Positions 25,032 through 33,077 of a DNA stretch of 64,000 bases are shown here, piece after piece (position 1 is the stretch's first letter; each line of letters starts with the position of its first letter). The notes under the pieces are model-generated. The model had not been told where the DNA came from, searched no databases, and saw only the letters and a program-made list of their open reading frames with translations. Position numbers and translations under genes: made by a program. Origin of the DNA: Caulobacter segnis (lineage in GTDB: Bacteria > Pseudomonadota > Alphaproteobacteria > Caulobacterales > Caulobacteraceae); NCBI RefSeq assembly GCF_003243465.1, contig NZ_QFQZ01000016.1:5809-69808 (forward strand). The letters are read 5' to 3'.

Positions 25032-25536
25032 GGGCGGCTTCCTCCACGAGGCGGGCGACGCGCTGGCGGATCCGGGTCAGCCGCGCCCCGACATTGGTTT
25101 CCGAAAGGCCGTGCAGGCGGGCGATCTCGGCGTAGGCCAGGCCGTCCAGCGACAGCAGGATCAGCGACCGGTCGACCGGCGGCAGCTGGCGGATGGCGGC
25201 GTAGAGCCGCTCCAGCAAGGCGTCCTGCGGATCGGTCCCCGCGTCCCGGCTCAGCAATTCGGTCTCGACGGCCACGCCGCGCAGCCGCCGCCGCGCCTCG
25301 CCACGTCGCCAGGTGAGGGCGGCGTTGTGGGCCACGCGGTGGGCGAAGGTGCCTGCCGCGCTTTCGGCCCGAAACCGGGGCCAAGCCTTCCACAGGGCCA
25401 GCGACATCTCCTGCAGCAGGTCATGCTGGTCGGCGGGCTCTGCGAAGGCCCGCGCCGTCCGCTGCAACATCGCCAGATGCGGCGCCAGCCAGTCGGCGAA
25501 GTCTCTATCGGCGTCTCTGGCGCTGTTCCGGCCCAT
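25021..25536 (-). CDS. ECF-type RNA polymerase sigma factor
   Basis: A 171-residue sigma factor. Region 2 reads AEPADQHDLLQEMSLALWKAW with TFAHRVAHNAALTWRRGEARR (region 2.3-2.4). Region 4 reads LPPVDRSLILLSLDGLAYAE with recognition helix GLSETNVGARLTRI. The start has GGGGGA upstream. The downstream membrane gene overlaps by 11 bases, so the pair is translated together; that protein is the obvious candidate for its antagonist. The trigger and regulon are unknown. It differs from the FecI-like factor at 10666 in having no FecR or receptor nearby. Confidence 0.88.
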   Translation of the reverse strand: MGRNSARDADRDFADWLAPHLAMLQRTARAFAEPADQHDLLQEMSLALWKAWPRFRAESAAGTFAHRVAHNAALTWRRGEARRRLRGVAVETELLSRDAGTDPQDALLERLYAAIRQLPPVDRSLILLSLDGLAYAEIARLHGLSETNVGARLTRIRQRVARLVEEAAHGV

Positions 25537-25626
25537 CGGTCCCCCGTTTCGAAGACTTAGACGCCGATCGCGGCGTCGTCCTTACGGAAGGCTTTCCTTT
25601 TTTCAAACGCTTGTTAGCGTGGCCGC

Positions 25627-26100
25627 ATGTCCGATGATCTGACAGACGCCCAGACGGCCGCCATTCCGGAGGGCTTCTCCCAGCTGAACTGGTCGCGCGG
25701 GTTCGGGCGGCAGATCGGGCCGCTGTTCGAGCATCGCGAGGGGCCGGGGCAAGCGCGGCTGGCCTTCCGGGTCGAGGAGCACCACACCAACGGCCTGGGC
25801 AACTGCCACGGCGGCATGCTGATGAGCTTCGCCGACATGGCCTGGGGCCGGATCATCTCGCTGCAGAAATCCTACAGCTGGGTCACGGTGCGGCTGATGT
25901 GCGACTTCCTGTCGGGCGCCAAGCTGGGCGACTGGGTGGAAGGCGAGGGCGAGCTGATCGCCGAGGAGGACCTGGTCTTCACCGTGCGCGGCCGCATCTG
26001 GTCCGGCGATCGGACCCTGATCACCGGCACGGGAATCTTCAAGGCGCTGAGCCCACGCAAACCGCGTCCGGGCGAGCTGAACTACAAGGAAGGGGCTTAA
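25627..26100 (+). CDS. PaaI-like hotdog-fold thioesterase
   Basis: A 157-residue single hotdog domain. The motif HTNGLGNCHGGMLMSFADMAWG matches the PaaI/YbgC-type active-site helix, in which the HGG..D arrangement positions water for hydrolysis of acyl-CoA or aryl-CoA. The helix is followed by the usual strands (TVRLMCDFL, DWVEGEGELI). Its stop lies four bases before the ATG of the next hydrolase, so the two probably form an operon. Substrate is unknown; phenylacetyl-CoA type or 1,4-dihydroxynaphthoyl-CoA hydrolysis cannot be separated by eye. Confidence 0.85.
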   Translation: MSDDLTDAQTAAIPEGFSQLNWSRGFGRQIGPLFEHREGPGQARLAFRVEEHHTNGLGNCHGGMLMSFADMAWGRIISLQKSYSWVTVRLMCDFLSGAKLGDWVEGEGELIAEEDLVFTVRGRIWSGDRTLITGTGIFKALSPRKPRPGELNYKEGA

Positions 26101-26104
26101 AGGC

Positions 26105-27028
26105 ATGGCCGACGATCAGGCCGCGCCCGCTTCGCTGCTCGCCGCGTTCGGCGGCGAGCCTCCGCCCGCGCCGGCCTGGTTCGACGCGGCGGTCGCGGCG
26201 CTTCCCGAGCGGTCGATGATCGCTGTCGAGGGCGCGAACATCGAGCTCCTGACCTGGGGCGAGATCGGCAAGCCGGGCTTGCTTCTGCTGCACGGCAACG
26301 GCGCCCACGCCGACTGGTGGAGCTTCATCGCGCCGTTCTTCGCCAAGGACTGGCGGGTGGCGGCGATCTCGTGGTCGGGCATGGGCGGCAGCGACTGGCG
26401 CGGCGCCTACAGCGCCGAACTGTTCGCGGCCGAGATCTTCGCCGCGGTCGACGCCGCGGGGCTGGAGGCCGGCGGGGTCAAGCCGATCGTGGTGGGGCAC
26501 TCGTTCGGCGGCTTTCCGACCCTGTACTGCGCCGCCCGCCACCCTGAGCGCCTGCGGGGCGCGATCATGGTCGACAGCAGCATCCAGCCGCCGGAAAAGC
26601 GCTGGAAGGGGCCGCCGCCGCGATCGGGCCAGGCCCTGCCCACCTATCCGACCCTTGAGGCGGCCCTCACCCGGTTCCGCCTTGCGCCGCCGCAGCCCTG
26701 CGAGAACCTCTATATCGCCGACTTCATCGCCCGCCGCTCGCTGAAGACGGTCGACGGCGGCTGGACCTGGAAGTTCGATCCAGACCTCTGGCACAACTTC
26801 AAAATGCCTGATCTTGGGGCACTGTTGCCTCAGATTGCTTGTTCCGCCGCCTTGATGTGGGGCGAGCGCTCGAACCTGATGCATGCGGATACCTTGGATT
26901 ATATGCTCGCGCAGATGCCCAAGGACGTGCTGCTCTTGCCTATCCCGGACGCCGACCACCACGTGATGATCGATCAGCCCCTGGCCTTCGTGGCGGGCTT
27001 GCGAGGACTGCTGGCCGCCTGGGACTGA
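26105..27028 (+). CDS. Alpha/beta hydrolase
   Basis: A 307-residue alpha/beta hydrolase. The oxyanion HG stretch is LLLHGNGAHADWW, the nucleophile elbow VVGHSFGG (Ser), and the C-terminal DADHHVMID supplies the catalytic His. MGGSDWRGAYS resembles the early strand of the esterase and epoxide-hydrolase groups. It lacks a signal peptide, so it acts in the cytoplasm. It is the middle gene of a likely operon: thioesterase, this hydrolase, then the GT9 gene nine bases after its stop. A natural substrate cannot be named. Confidence 0.83.
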   Translation: MADDQAAPASLLAAFGGEPPPAPAWFDAAVAALPERSMIAVEGANIELLTWGEIGKPGLLLLHGNGAHADWWSFIAPFFAKDWRVAAISWSGMGGSDWRGAYSAELFAAEIFAAVDAAGLEAGGVKPIVVGHSFGGFPTLYCAARHPERLRGAIMVDSSIQPPEKRWKGPPPRSGQALPTYPTLEAALTRFRLAPPQPCENLYIADFIARRSLKTVDGGWTWKFDPDLWHNFKMPDLGALLPQIACSAALMWGERSNLMHADTLDYMLAQMPKDVLLLPIPDADHHVMIDQPLAFVAGLRGLLAAWD

Positions 27029-27036
27029 CGGCCGCC

Positions 27037-28023
27037 ATGGCCGGCCCGGTCATTGTCTATGCGCCCGATCGGGGGATCGGCGATCTGATGTGGCACCTGC
27101 CGACGATCCGCGCGATCGCCGCGACGACGCCGGAGGGGCAGGTGGTGCTGGTGGCCCGGCCCTCCAGCCGCGCCGCCGAGGTCCTGAAGGTCGAGCCGAC
27201 AGTGACCAGGGTGCTGTATGCGCCCCACTACAAGGACCGGCTGAAGGGTGTCCGCGAGACGCTCGATTTCTACCGCCTGTGCCGGTCCGAGCGACCGCGC
27301 GCGGTGTGGATCCTGGAGAAGATCGACCGCCCCGCGATCGCCGCCTTCCTGGCCGGCTCGCCCGAGCGGCGCGGCTTTGGCCTGGGGCACGGTCAGGAGC
27401 GGTTCCTGAGCCAAGGGCCTTTCCTGCCCAAGGCCATGCGGCCCGCCCACCGGATCGACAAGCTCGCGGCCTTCGAGAAGGCGCACGGCCTCGTCGTGGA
27501 GAGCCGCGAGCCGGCGCTCAAGCTGGATCCCGATGCGGTGGCGGCGGTCAGGGCGCGCTACGCCGATCGGCCCGGCCCTTGGCTGTGCCTGGGAATCGGC
27601 GCCAGCGAGCCGGCGCGCACCTGGCCCGCCGAGCGCTTCGCTGAAGCGGCCGCTCGCCTTTCGGACCTGTTCGGGACCGTCTTCTGGGTCGGCGGTCCGC
27701 ACGAGGCGGAGGGAGCCAAGGCCGCCATCGGCGACCTGCCGGGCAATGTCGCGGCCTGCGATCTGCCTCTGGACCAGTCCGCCGCCCTGATCTCGCTGTC
27801 GGCCGGCTTCCTCGGCAACGACTCGGGCGCACTGAACGTGGCCGCCGCCGTGGGGACGCCATGCGTCGGCCTGATGGGCACCGCGCCCTTGCCGGCCTAT
27901 TCCCGCTGGCTGACGCGGCTGGACGGCGGGGCGGGCAGAATCGCCGACATCACCGTCGACCAGGCCGTCGACGCCGTTCGCGATCGCTTCCGCGCGGAAG
28001 GCTGGGGCGATTCGAGCGCTTGA
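27037..28023 (+). CDS. Family 9 glycosyltransferase (heptosyltransferase-like)
   Basis: A 328-residue GT-B enzyme. It starts IVYAPDRGIGDLMWHLPTIRA, the N-terminal glycine-rich segment of the ADP-heptose transferases, and the C-terminal nucleotide-sugar side has LCLGIGASEPARTWPAERFAE and FLGNDSGALNVAAAVGTPCVGL, the hallmark D-S-G-x-x-x-x-A of the donor site. It should add a sugar to lipopolysaccharide core, although Caulobacter cores differ from enteric ones. I start it at ATG 27037; upstream sequence overlaps the preceding hydrolase. It follows that gene by eight bases and may be co-transcribed. Confidence 0.85.
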   Translation: MAGPVIVYAPDRGIGDLMWHLPTIRAIAATTPEGQVVLVARPSSRAAEVLKVEPTVTRVLYAPHYKDRLKGVRETLDFYRLCRSERPRAVWILEKIDRPAIAAFLAGSPERRGFGLGHGQERFLSQGPFLPKAMRPAHRIDKLAAFEKAHGLVVESREPALKLDPDAVAAVRARYADRPGPWLCLGIGASEPARTWPAERFAEAAARLSDLFGTVFWVGGPHEAEGAKAAIGDLPGNVAACDLPLDQSAALISLSAGFLGNDSGALNVAAAVGTPCVGLMGTAPLPAYSRWLTRLDGGAGRIADITVDQAVDAVRDRFRAEGWGDSSA

Positions 28024-28085
28024 GCGTTTGGCGGTCGCGTTGTATCCGCGAAGAACAAAATTCTTTCCGCACTTAGGGACGACAC

Positions 28086-28316
28086 ATGGCCGGCGATTAT
28101 CACCGCGGTGAAATGGATATCTCGGAACAGGCGGCGACCTACGCCGCGTTCGGCAAGATGACGAAGTGGGGCTCGCTGGCCGTCTCCGTCCTGCTGCTGT
28201 TCATCACCCTGCTGTTCTGCACGCCGGCCGGCTTCATTGGTAGCGCTATCGCCGCCGTGGTGCTGTTGGCCCTGGGCGTTGTTCTGCTTCGCGAAAAGCC
28301 AGCCTCGGCCCACTGA
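28086..28316 (+). CDS. aa3-type cytochrome c oxidase subunit IV (bacterial)
   Basis: A 76-residue peptide with a hydrophilic start (MAGDYHRGEMDISEQAATYAAF) and two hydrophobic helices (LAVSVLLLFITLLFC and IAAVVLLALGVVLL). The DISEQ..TY..F segment is the signature of the bacterial aa3-oxidase subunit IV family, a single small subunit of the terminal oxidase in alphaproteobacteria. The large catalytic subunits are not in the window, so it is encoded apart from them. It lies 117 bases ahead of pntAA with AGGGAC before the ATG. Pairing with transhydrogenase is a common alphaproteobacterial arrangement in my recollection. Confidence 0.88.
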   Translation: MAGDYHRGEMDISEQAATYAAFGKMTKWGSLAVSVLLLFITLLFCTPAGFIGSAIAAVVLLALGVVLLREKPASAH

Positions 28317-28390
28317 CACCGGTAGACATCGGCATATTTTTTCCCTGACGCGCACGTCATGCCTCGACAAGAGGCAAGACTATCCCCTAC

Positions 28391-28424
28391 AGAGCGCCTC
28401 ATCCTGATGAGGTAACAGCGCTCT
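28391..28424 (+). promoter_or_regulatory. Bipartite hairpin abutting the pntAA ribosome-binding site
   Basis: Outer arms AGAGCG (28391-28396) and CGCTCT (28419-28424) enclose an inner stem CCTCAT/ATGAGG (28397-28402/28407-28412) with a short loop. The next bases are GGGAGGGG, the Shine-Dalgarno. The placement suggests translational control or mRNA stabilisation; it could also be a terminator remnant but has no T-run. Confidence 0.5.
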
Positions 28425-28439
28425 GGGAGGGGTATGCCG

Positions 28440-29576
28440 ATGGCCGTCATCGCCGTCACGAAAGAAACCCGCGCGAACGAGACGCGGGTCGCGGCCACGC
28501 CTGAAACCGTCAAGAAGCTCGGCGCCGCCGGCTTCTCGGTTGTGGTGCAGGCCGGGGCCGGGACGGCCGCGTCCTATCCGGACGCCGACTACGAAGCGGC
28601 GGGCGCCAAGATCGCGCCGACCGCCGCCGAAGCGATTCAAGGCGCCGACGTCCTGTTCAAGGTGCGCGCGCCCGAAGCCGCCGAGATCGCGGGCCTGAAG
28701 AGTGGCGCGATCGTCGCCGCCGCCCTCAATCCCTACCAGGACAAGGAGACGCTGGACGCCCTGGCCAAGGCCGGCGCGACGGCGATCGCCATGGAGTTCA
28801 TCCCGCGCATCACCCGCGCCCAGGTGATGGACATGCTCTCCAGCCAGGCCAACCTCGCCGGCTATCGCGCCGTGATCGAGGGCGCGGAAGCCTACGGCAA
28901 GGCCCTGCCGATGATGATGACCGCCGCCGGCACCGTCGCCGCGGCCAAGGTGTTCATCATGGGCGTGGGCGTCGCCGGCCTGCAGGCCATCGCCACCGCC
29001 CGCCGTCTTGGCGCGGTCGTGACCGCCACCGACGTGCGTCCGGCCACCAAGGAGCAGGTCGAGTCGCTGGGCGCCAAGTTCCTGGCCGTCGAGGACGAGG
29101 AGTTCAAGAACGCCCAGACCGCCGGCGGCTACGCCAAGGAGATGTCCAAGGAGTACCAGGCCAAGCAGGCCGAGCTGGTTTCCTCGCACATCGCCAAGCA
29201 GGACATCGTGATCACCACCGCCCTGATCCCGGGCCGTCCCGCGCCGAAGCTGGTCACGGCCGCCCAGGTCGCCTCGATGAAGCCCGGCTCGATCCTGGTC
29301 GACCTGGCCATCGAGCAAGGCGGCAATGTCGAGGGCGCCAAGCTCAACGAGACGGTCGTCACCGCCAATGGCGTGAAGATCCTCGGTCACGCCAATCTGC
29401 CGGGCCGCATCGCCGCCGACGCCAGCGCGTTCTATTCGCGCAACCTCGTCGCGCTGTCGGCCCTGTTCACGAACAAGGAGGGCGCCTTCGCCCCCGACTT
29501 CGAGGACGAGATCCTGAAGGCCGCCGTCGTCACCCAGGGCGGCGCGATCGTCCACCCGAACCTGAAGACCGCCTAA
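28440..29576 (+). CDS. pntAA: Proton-translocating NAD(P) transhydrogenase, subunit alpha part 1
   Basis: A 378-residue soluble NAD(H)-binding domain (dI). It opens AVIAVTKETRANETRVAAT, with the inner Rossmann pattern KVFIMGVGVAGLQAIATARR and VTATDVR. It exchanges hydride between NADH and NADP+ with PntAB and PntB, coupled to the proton gradient, to make NADPH. The three-polypeptide split (PntAA, PntAB, PntB) is the form found in Rhodospirillum and other alphaproteobacteria. I choose ATG 28440, whose Shine-Dalgarno GGGAGG lies seven bases away; the ATG at 28434 has it only one base away. A strong hairpin lies just upstream. Confidence 0.95.
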   Translation: MAVIAVTKETRANETRVAATPETVKKLGAAGFSVVVQAGAGTAASYPDADYEAAGAKIAPTAAEAIQGADVLFKVRAPEAAEIAGLKSGAIVAAALNPYQDKETLDALAKAGATAIAMEFIPRITRAQVMDMLSSQANLAGYRAVIEGAEAYGKALPMMMTAAGTVAAAKVFIMGVGVAGLQAIATARRLGAVVTATDVRPATKEQVESLGAKFLAVEDEEFKNAQTAGGYAKEMSKEYQAKQAELVSSHIAKQDIVITTALIPGRPAPKLVTAAQVASMKPGSILVDLAIEQGGNVEGAKLNETVVTANGVKILGHANLPGRIAADASAFYSRNLVALSALFTNKEGAFAPDFEDEILKAAVVTQGGAIVHPNLKTA

Positions 29577-29601
29577 CCACGCCATCGAAAGGGAGGCTCC
29601 C

Positions 29602-29922
29602 ATGGAAGCCGTCGACCCCACCGTGTTCCGTCTGGCGATCTTCGTGCTCGCCATCTTCGTCGGCTACTACGTCGTCTGGAGCGTGACGCCCGCGCTGCAC
29701 ACGCCGCTGATGGCCGTGACCAACGCCATCTCGTCGGTGATCATCGTCGGCGCCCTGCTGGCCGCCGCCGCCCATGGGGCGTCCGGTGAAGCCGTCGCCG
29801 GCTCGGTCTGGATCTCCAAGGGCGCCGGCGCGGTCGCCGCGGCCTTCGCGGCGGTCAACATCTTCGGCGGCTTCCTCGTCACCCAGCGGATGCTGGCGAT
29901 GTACAAGAAGAAGTCGAAGTAA
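29602..29922 (+). CDS. pntAB: Transhydrogenase subunit alpha part 2
   Basis: A 106-residue membrane subunit with three to four helices (LAIFVLAIFVGYYVVWSV; ISSVIIVGALLAAAA; AVAAAFAAVNIFGGFLV). The text VTPALHTPLMAVTNAIS and IFGGFLVTQRMLAMYK is typical of PntAB. It forms part of the dII proton channel with PntB. AAGGGAGG precedes the ATG. It is the middle gene of the pnt operon, 25 bases from pntAA and 24 from pntB. Confidence 0.95.
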   Translation: MEAVDPTVFRLAIFVLAIFVGYYVVWSVTPALHTPLMAVTNAISSVIIVGALLAAAAHGASGEAVAGSVWISKGAGAVAAAFAAVNIFGGFLVTQRMLAMYKKKSK

Positions 29923-29946
29923 GCGGCCGAGAGGGGGAGAAACACC

Positions 29947-31365
29947 ATGAACGCCAATCTCGCCGCCATCCTGTACCTCGTCTCCGGGGTGCTGTTCATC
30001 CTGGCGCTGCGCGGGCTGTCCAGCCCCGAGACCAGCCGCAAGGGCAACACCTACGGCATGGTCGGCATGGCCATCGCCGTGGCCACCGTGCTGTCGACCC
30101 TGTGGTCGCAAGGCGCGCTGGACGCCGTCACCCTGGGCCTGATCGTCGGCGGCGTCGCCGTCGGCGGCGGCGTGGGGGCGGTGATCGCCCGCAAGGTGCC
30201 GATGACCTCGATGCCGCAGCTGGTCGCCGCCTTCCACTCGCTGGTCGGCATGGCCGCCTGCCTCGTGGCCGTGGCCGCCATCTACACGCCCGCCGCCTAC
30301 GGCATCGTCGGGGCGGACGGCCATATCCACCTCAACAGCCTGATCGAGCTGTCGCTGGGCCTGGCCATCGGCGCCATCACCTTCACCGGTTCGGTCATCG
30401 CCTTCGCCAAGCTGAACGGCAACATGGGCGGCGCGCCGATCCTGCTGCCGGCCCGCCACCTGCTGAACATCGTGATCGCCTTGGCGATCGTCGCCCTGGT
30501 CGTGGTGCTGGTGGTCAGCGGCGGTTCGGCCATCTGGGCCTTCTGGGGCATCTTCGCCCTCTCCCTGCTGATCGGCGTCACCCTGATCATCCCGATCGGC
30601 GGTGCGGACATGCCGGTCGTGGTGTCGATGCTGAACAGCTATTCCGGCTGGGCGGCGGCGGCGCTCGGCTTCACGCTCGAGAACACCACCCTGATCATCA
30701 CCGGCGCCCTCGTCGGCTCGTCGGGCGCGATCCTGTCCTACATCATGTGCAAGGGCATGAACCGCTCGTTCGTCTCGGTGATCCTGGGCGGCTTCGGCGC
30801 CGACGCCGCGGCGGCCGGTCCGGGCGGCAAGGTCGAGACGCGCCCGGTCAAGCAGGGCTCGGCCGACGATGCGGCCTTCATCATGAAGAACGCCAGCAAG
30901 GTCATCATCGTCCCGGGCTACGGCATGGCCGTCTCGCAAGCCCAGCACGCCCTGCGCGAAATGGCCGACAAGCTGAAGGAGGAGGGCGTCGAGGTGAAGT
31001 ACGCCATCCACCCGGTCGCTGGCCGCATGCCGGGGCACATGAACGTGCTGCTGGCCGAAGCCAACGTGCCTTATGACGAGGTCTTCGAGCTGGAAGACAT
31101 CAACAGCGAGTTCTCGACGGCGGACGTGGCCTTCGTGATCGGCGCCAACGACGTCACCAACCCGGCGGCCAAGACCGATCCGCAAAGCCCGATCTTCGGC
31201 ATGCCGATCCTGGACGTCGAAAAGGCCCGCACGGTGCTCTTCGTGAAGCGCGGCATGTCCTCGGGCTATGCCGGGGTGGAGAACGAGCTGTTCTTCAAGG
31301 ACAACACCATGATGCTGTTCGCCGACGCCAAGAAGATGGTCGAAGGCATCGTGAAGGGCCTCTAG
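29947..31365 (+). CDS. pntB: Transhydrogenase subunit beta
   Basis: A 472-residue subunit with an N-terminal membrane half (about nine helices, residues 1-270) and a C-terminal NADP(H)-binding dIII domain. The dIII landmarks are IIVPGYGMAVSQAQHAL, the HPVAGRMPGHMNVLLAEA loop, VIGANDVTNPAA and a FVKRGMSSGYAGVENELFF loop. It completes the proton-pumping transhydrogenase with PntAA and PntAB. GGGGGAG precedes the start. A strong intrinsic terminator follows at 31393. Confidence 0.96.
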   Translation: MNANLAAILYLVSGVLFILALRGLSSPETSRKGNTYGMVGMAIAVATVLSTLWSQGALDAVTLGLIVGGVAVGGGVGAVIARKVPMTSMPQLVAAFHSLVGMAACLVAVAAIYTPAAYGIVGADGHIHLNSLIELSLGLAIGAITFTGSVIAFAKLNGNMGGAPILLPARHLLNIVIALAIVALVVVLVVSGGSAIWAFWGIFALSLLIGVTLIIPIGGADMPVVVSMLNSYSGWAAAALGFTLENTTLIITGALVGSSGAILSYIMCKGMNRSFVSVILGGFGADAAAAGPGGKVETRPVKQGSADDAAFIMKNASKVIIVPGYGMAVSQAQHALREMADKLKEEGVEVKYAIHPVAGRMPGHMNVLLAEANVPYDEVFELEDINSEFSTADVAFVIGANDVTNPAAKTDPQSPIFGMPILDVEKARTVLFVKRGMSSGYAGVENELFFKDNTMMLFADAKKMVEGIVKGL

Positions 31366-31392
31366 GGCTTTCCCGAGACCTTCAAGAACGCG

Positions 31393-31424
31393 AAAGGCCC
31401 CGGCGGTGACGCCGGGGCCTTTTT
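31393..31424 (+). terminator. Intrinsic terminator of the pnt operon
   Basis: A GC-rich perfect stem (AAAGGCCCCGGC / GCCGGGGCCTTT) with a six-base loop and a T-run (TTTTT) immediately after. It begins 28 bases past the pntB stop. Confidence 0.9.
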
Positions 31425-31480
31425 CGTGGCCGGAGGGGCGAGGGCGCGGTGGTCGGGCGCCCTCGCTTTCGGTCCATCGA

Positions 31481-31831
31481 TCACTGCGCGGCGACCTCGA
31501 CGGTCGGGGCGGCGGCGGCCACGGTCAGCGCCTGGCGTTGGGCCTTGGGCAGCTGGCGAGCGGCTTCGCGTTGACCGTTGGCGACGCAGGCGCGGATCGG
31601 CATGGCCAGGCCTTCGCTGCCGGTCATCTTGGCGCGGCAGAGCTTGTTGGCGGCGGTCTCGACGCGGGCCTTGAAGATCGCGGCCTGGGCCGAGTCGGCC
31701 AGGTTCAGGTCGCCATAGGCGATGCGAGCGGTCGGCTCGGCGGCGTTGGCGGCCTGGGTCAGGCCCAGGATCGGAACGGCGGCCAGGCTCAGGCTGGCGA
31801 CGGTGGTGACGCTCATGATGAACTTGCGCAT
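31481..31831 (-). CDS. UrcA family protein
   Basis: A 116-residue exported protein. The signal peptide (MRKFIMSVTTVASLSLAA and on to NAAEP, residues 1-32) is followed by IAYGDLNLADSAQAAIFKAR, the conserved UrcA start, and two Cys (LCRAK and RACVANG), which could form a disulfide. The family is common in Caulobacter and Sphingomonads and has no established function. An Ala/Val tail ends the protein. Its upstream region is AT-rich with AGAGGG before the ATG. The gene stands alone and is convergent with the pnt operon. Confidence 0.85.
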   Translation of the reverse strand: MRKFIMSVTTVASLSLAAVPILGLTQAANAAEPTARIAYGDLNLADSAQAAIFKARVETAANKLCRAKMTGSEGLAMPIRACVANGQREAARQLPKAQRQALTVAAAAPTVEVAAQ

Positions 31832-32249
31832 TTGAAGTATCCCTCTTAAATGGCGCTGTTCGTCGCGCCGATGAATACTGTATACATTTGTGTTTTCGCG
31901 AAAGCTCGTTACGTCTGTTTCATGACGTGTAATTAAGCGAGTGAATGAATATTAATTCATGACTTCAAGGTAATGATCGCTGGCGGGCGAAAGGTGTGCG
32001 CGTGGCGCGGCGCATTCCGGGCGTGACGTCAGTGTTCGCGCTCGAACTACAAGTGAAATGGCGACGCTTCCGTCAATTCGGTGCGCGAAAACCCATATTA
32101 TCGCAAACAAATGGTTAAGCTGCGCCCTGTTTTGGTCAAAAGGGCAAGTCATAGAGCCCGCCATTCATCATCCCGAAACGTCGAATATGTGAGTTGATCC
32201 GCCTTGGCGCGGTCCTCTCGATTGACCGGATATCCCGAGAGGTAATGGT
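31832..32249. other. AT-rich intergenic region between urcA-like gene and M23 peptidase
   Basis: 418 bases without a supported gene. Its composition is markedly less GC-rich than the surroundings between 31860 and 32130. It contains an imperfect palindrome at 31945-31960 (ATGAAT-ATTA-ATTCAT) and several TTAA. It must hold divergent promoters. A 70-codon minus-strand frame at 31952-32164 is not convincing. Confidence 0.5.
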
Positions 32250-33017
32250 TTGATCTCACGAAGCCTGGCTTTTCCGTCTCCGCATCTTCGCCTTGCGTTC
32301 TTTGCGGCGCTAGGCGTCGCGGCCACGGTCGGCGCCTTGAACGGCGTCGCCGCGCTGGGCGCCTGGATGGCCGAGCCGCCAGCCCTCGCCAGCGCCGCCG
32401 CCGATGACGCGGCGCCTCCGGTCGCCGAGCCCGAGGTGTCCGAGCCGCCGCCGCCGGCCTTCGTGTTCGACGCGCCGCTGCCCGGCCGGGTCATCGACTC
32501 GCCGTTCGGCCTGCGTCAGTTGCCGTGGGAAGACAATGGCCGCCTGCACCAGGGCGTCGACATCGCCGCGCCGGCCGGCGCGGCGGTCAAGGCCTCGGCC
32601 GACGGCGTGGTCAAGCGCACCGGCGTCAGCTCGACCTATGGCCGTTTCGTCGAGGTGATGCACAAGGGCGGCATGACCACCTTCTACGCCCACCTCAAGG
32701 CGCCGGCCCGAGGCGTCAAGCCGGGCGCCTATGTCCATCGCGGGGCGACGGTGGCCTTTGTCGGCAATTCGGGGCGCTCGACCGGATCGCACCTGCATTT
32801 CGAGATCCGCAAGGGCGACAAGCCGCTGAACCCGGCCTTCTTCATCGGGCGCAGCTTCGCAGAGGCCGAGGACATGCCGATCCGCGCGGCGGGCCGTGTC
32901 TCCAAGACGGTGCGCCTGGCGGTGGTCTCCAAGTGGCCTGAGGGCGTGAAGGGCGCGCCGGTCACGCGGACCAAGGGCGGCCGCGTTCGCGCGCGGATCC
33001 CCGTCTCCGAGGGATAA
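32250..33017 (+). CDS. M23 family (LytM) metallopeptidase
   Basis: A 255-residue cell-wall peptidase-like protein. An N-terminal anchor (LRLAFFAALGVAATVGALNG, residues about 14-33) is followed by a Pro/Ala linker and the LytM domain: SPFGLRQLPW, HQGVDIAAPAGAAV (HxxxD zinc ligands), VEVMHKGGMTTFYAHL, and GSHLHFEIRKG (HxH). All zinc ligands are present, so it should be an active endopeptidase rather than a degenerate activator. The start codon is TTG at 32250, supported by GAGAGG just upstream; an ATG at 32245 leads to a stop after one codon. The preceding gap is AT-rich. Confidence 0.9.
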   Translation: MISRSLAFPSPHLRLAFFAALGVAATVGALNGVAALGAWMAEPPALASAAADDAAPPVAEPEVSEPPPPAFVFDAPLPGRVIDSPFGLRQLPWEDNGRLHQGVDIAAPAGAAVKASADGVVKRTGVSSTYGRFVEVMHKGGMTTFYAHLKAPARGVKPGAYVHRGATVAFVGNSGRSTGSHLHFEIRKGDKPLNPAFFIGRSFAEAEDMPIRAAGRVSKTVRLAVVSKWPEGVKGAPVTRTKGGRVRARIPVSEG

Positions 33018-33077
33018 ATCTCCGAACCCGGCGCAACGCGGCTCGACGCGTCACAAACCGTCCCTACATTGAACGCC

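Noticed and set aside
29530..31185. 551-codon minus-strand open frame
   Set aside because: Lies opposite pntAB and pntB and is His/Asp/Gly-rich low-complexity sequence.
31952..32164. 70-codon minus-strand frame in the AT-rich gap
   Set aside because: No ribosome-binding site, no known motif, lies in a likely promoter region.
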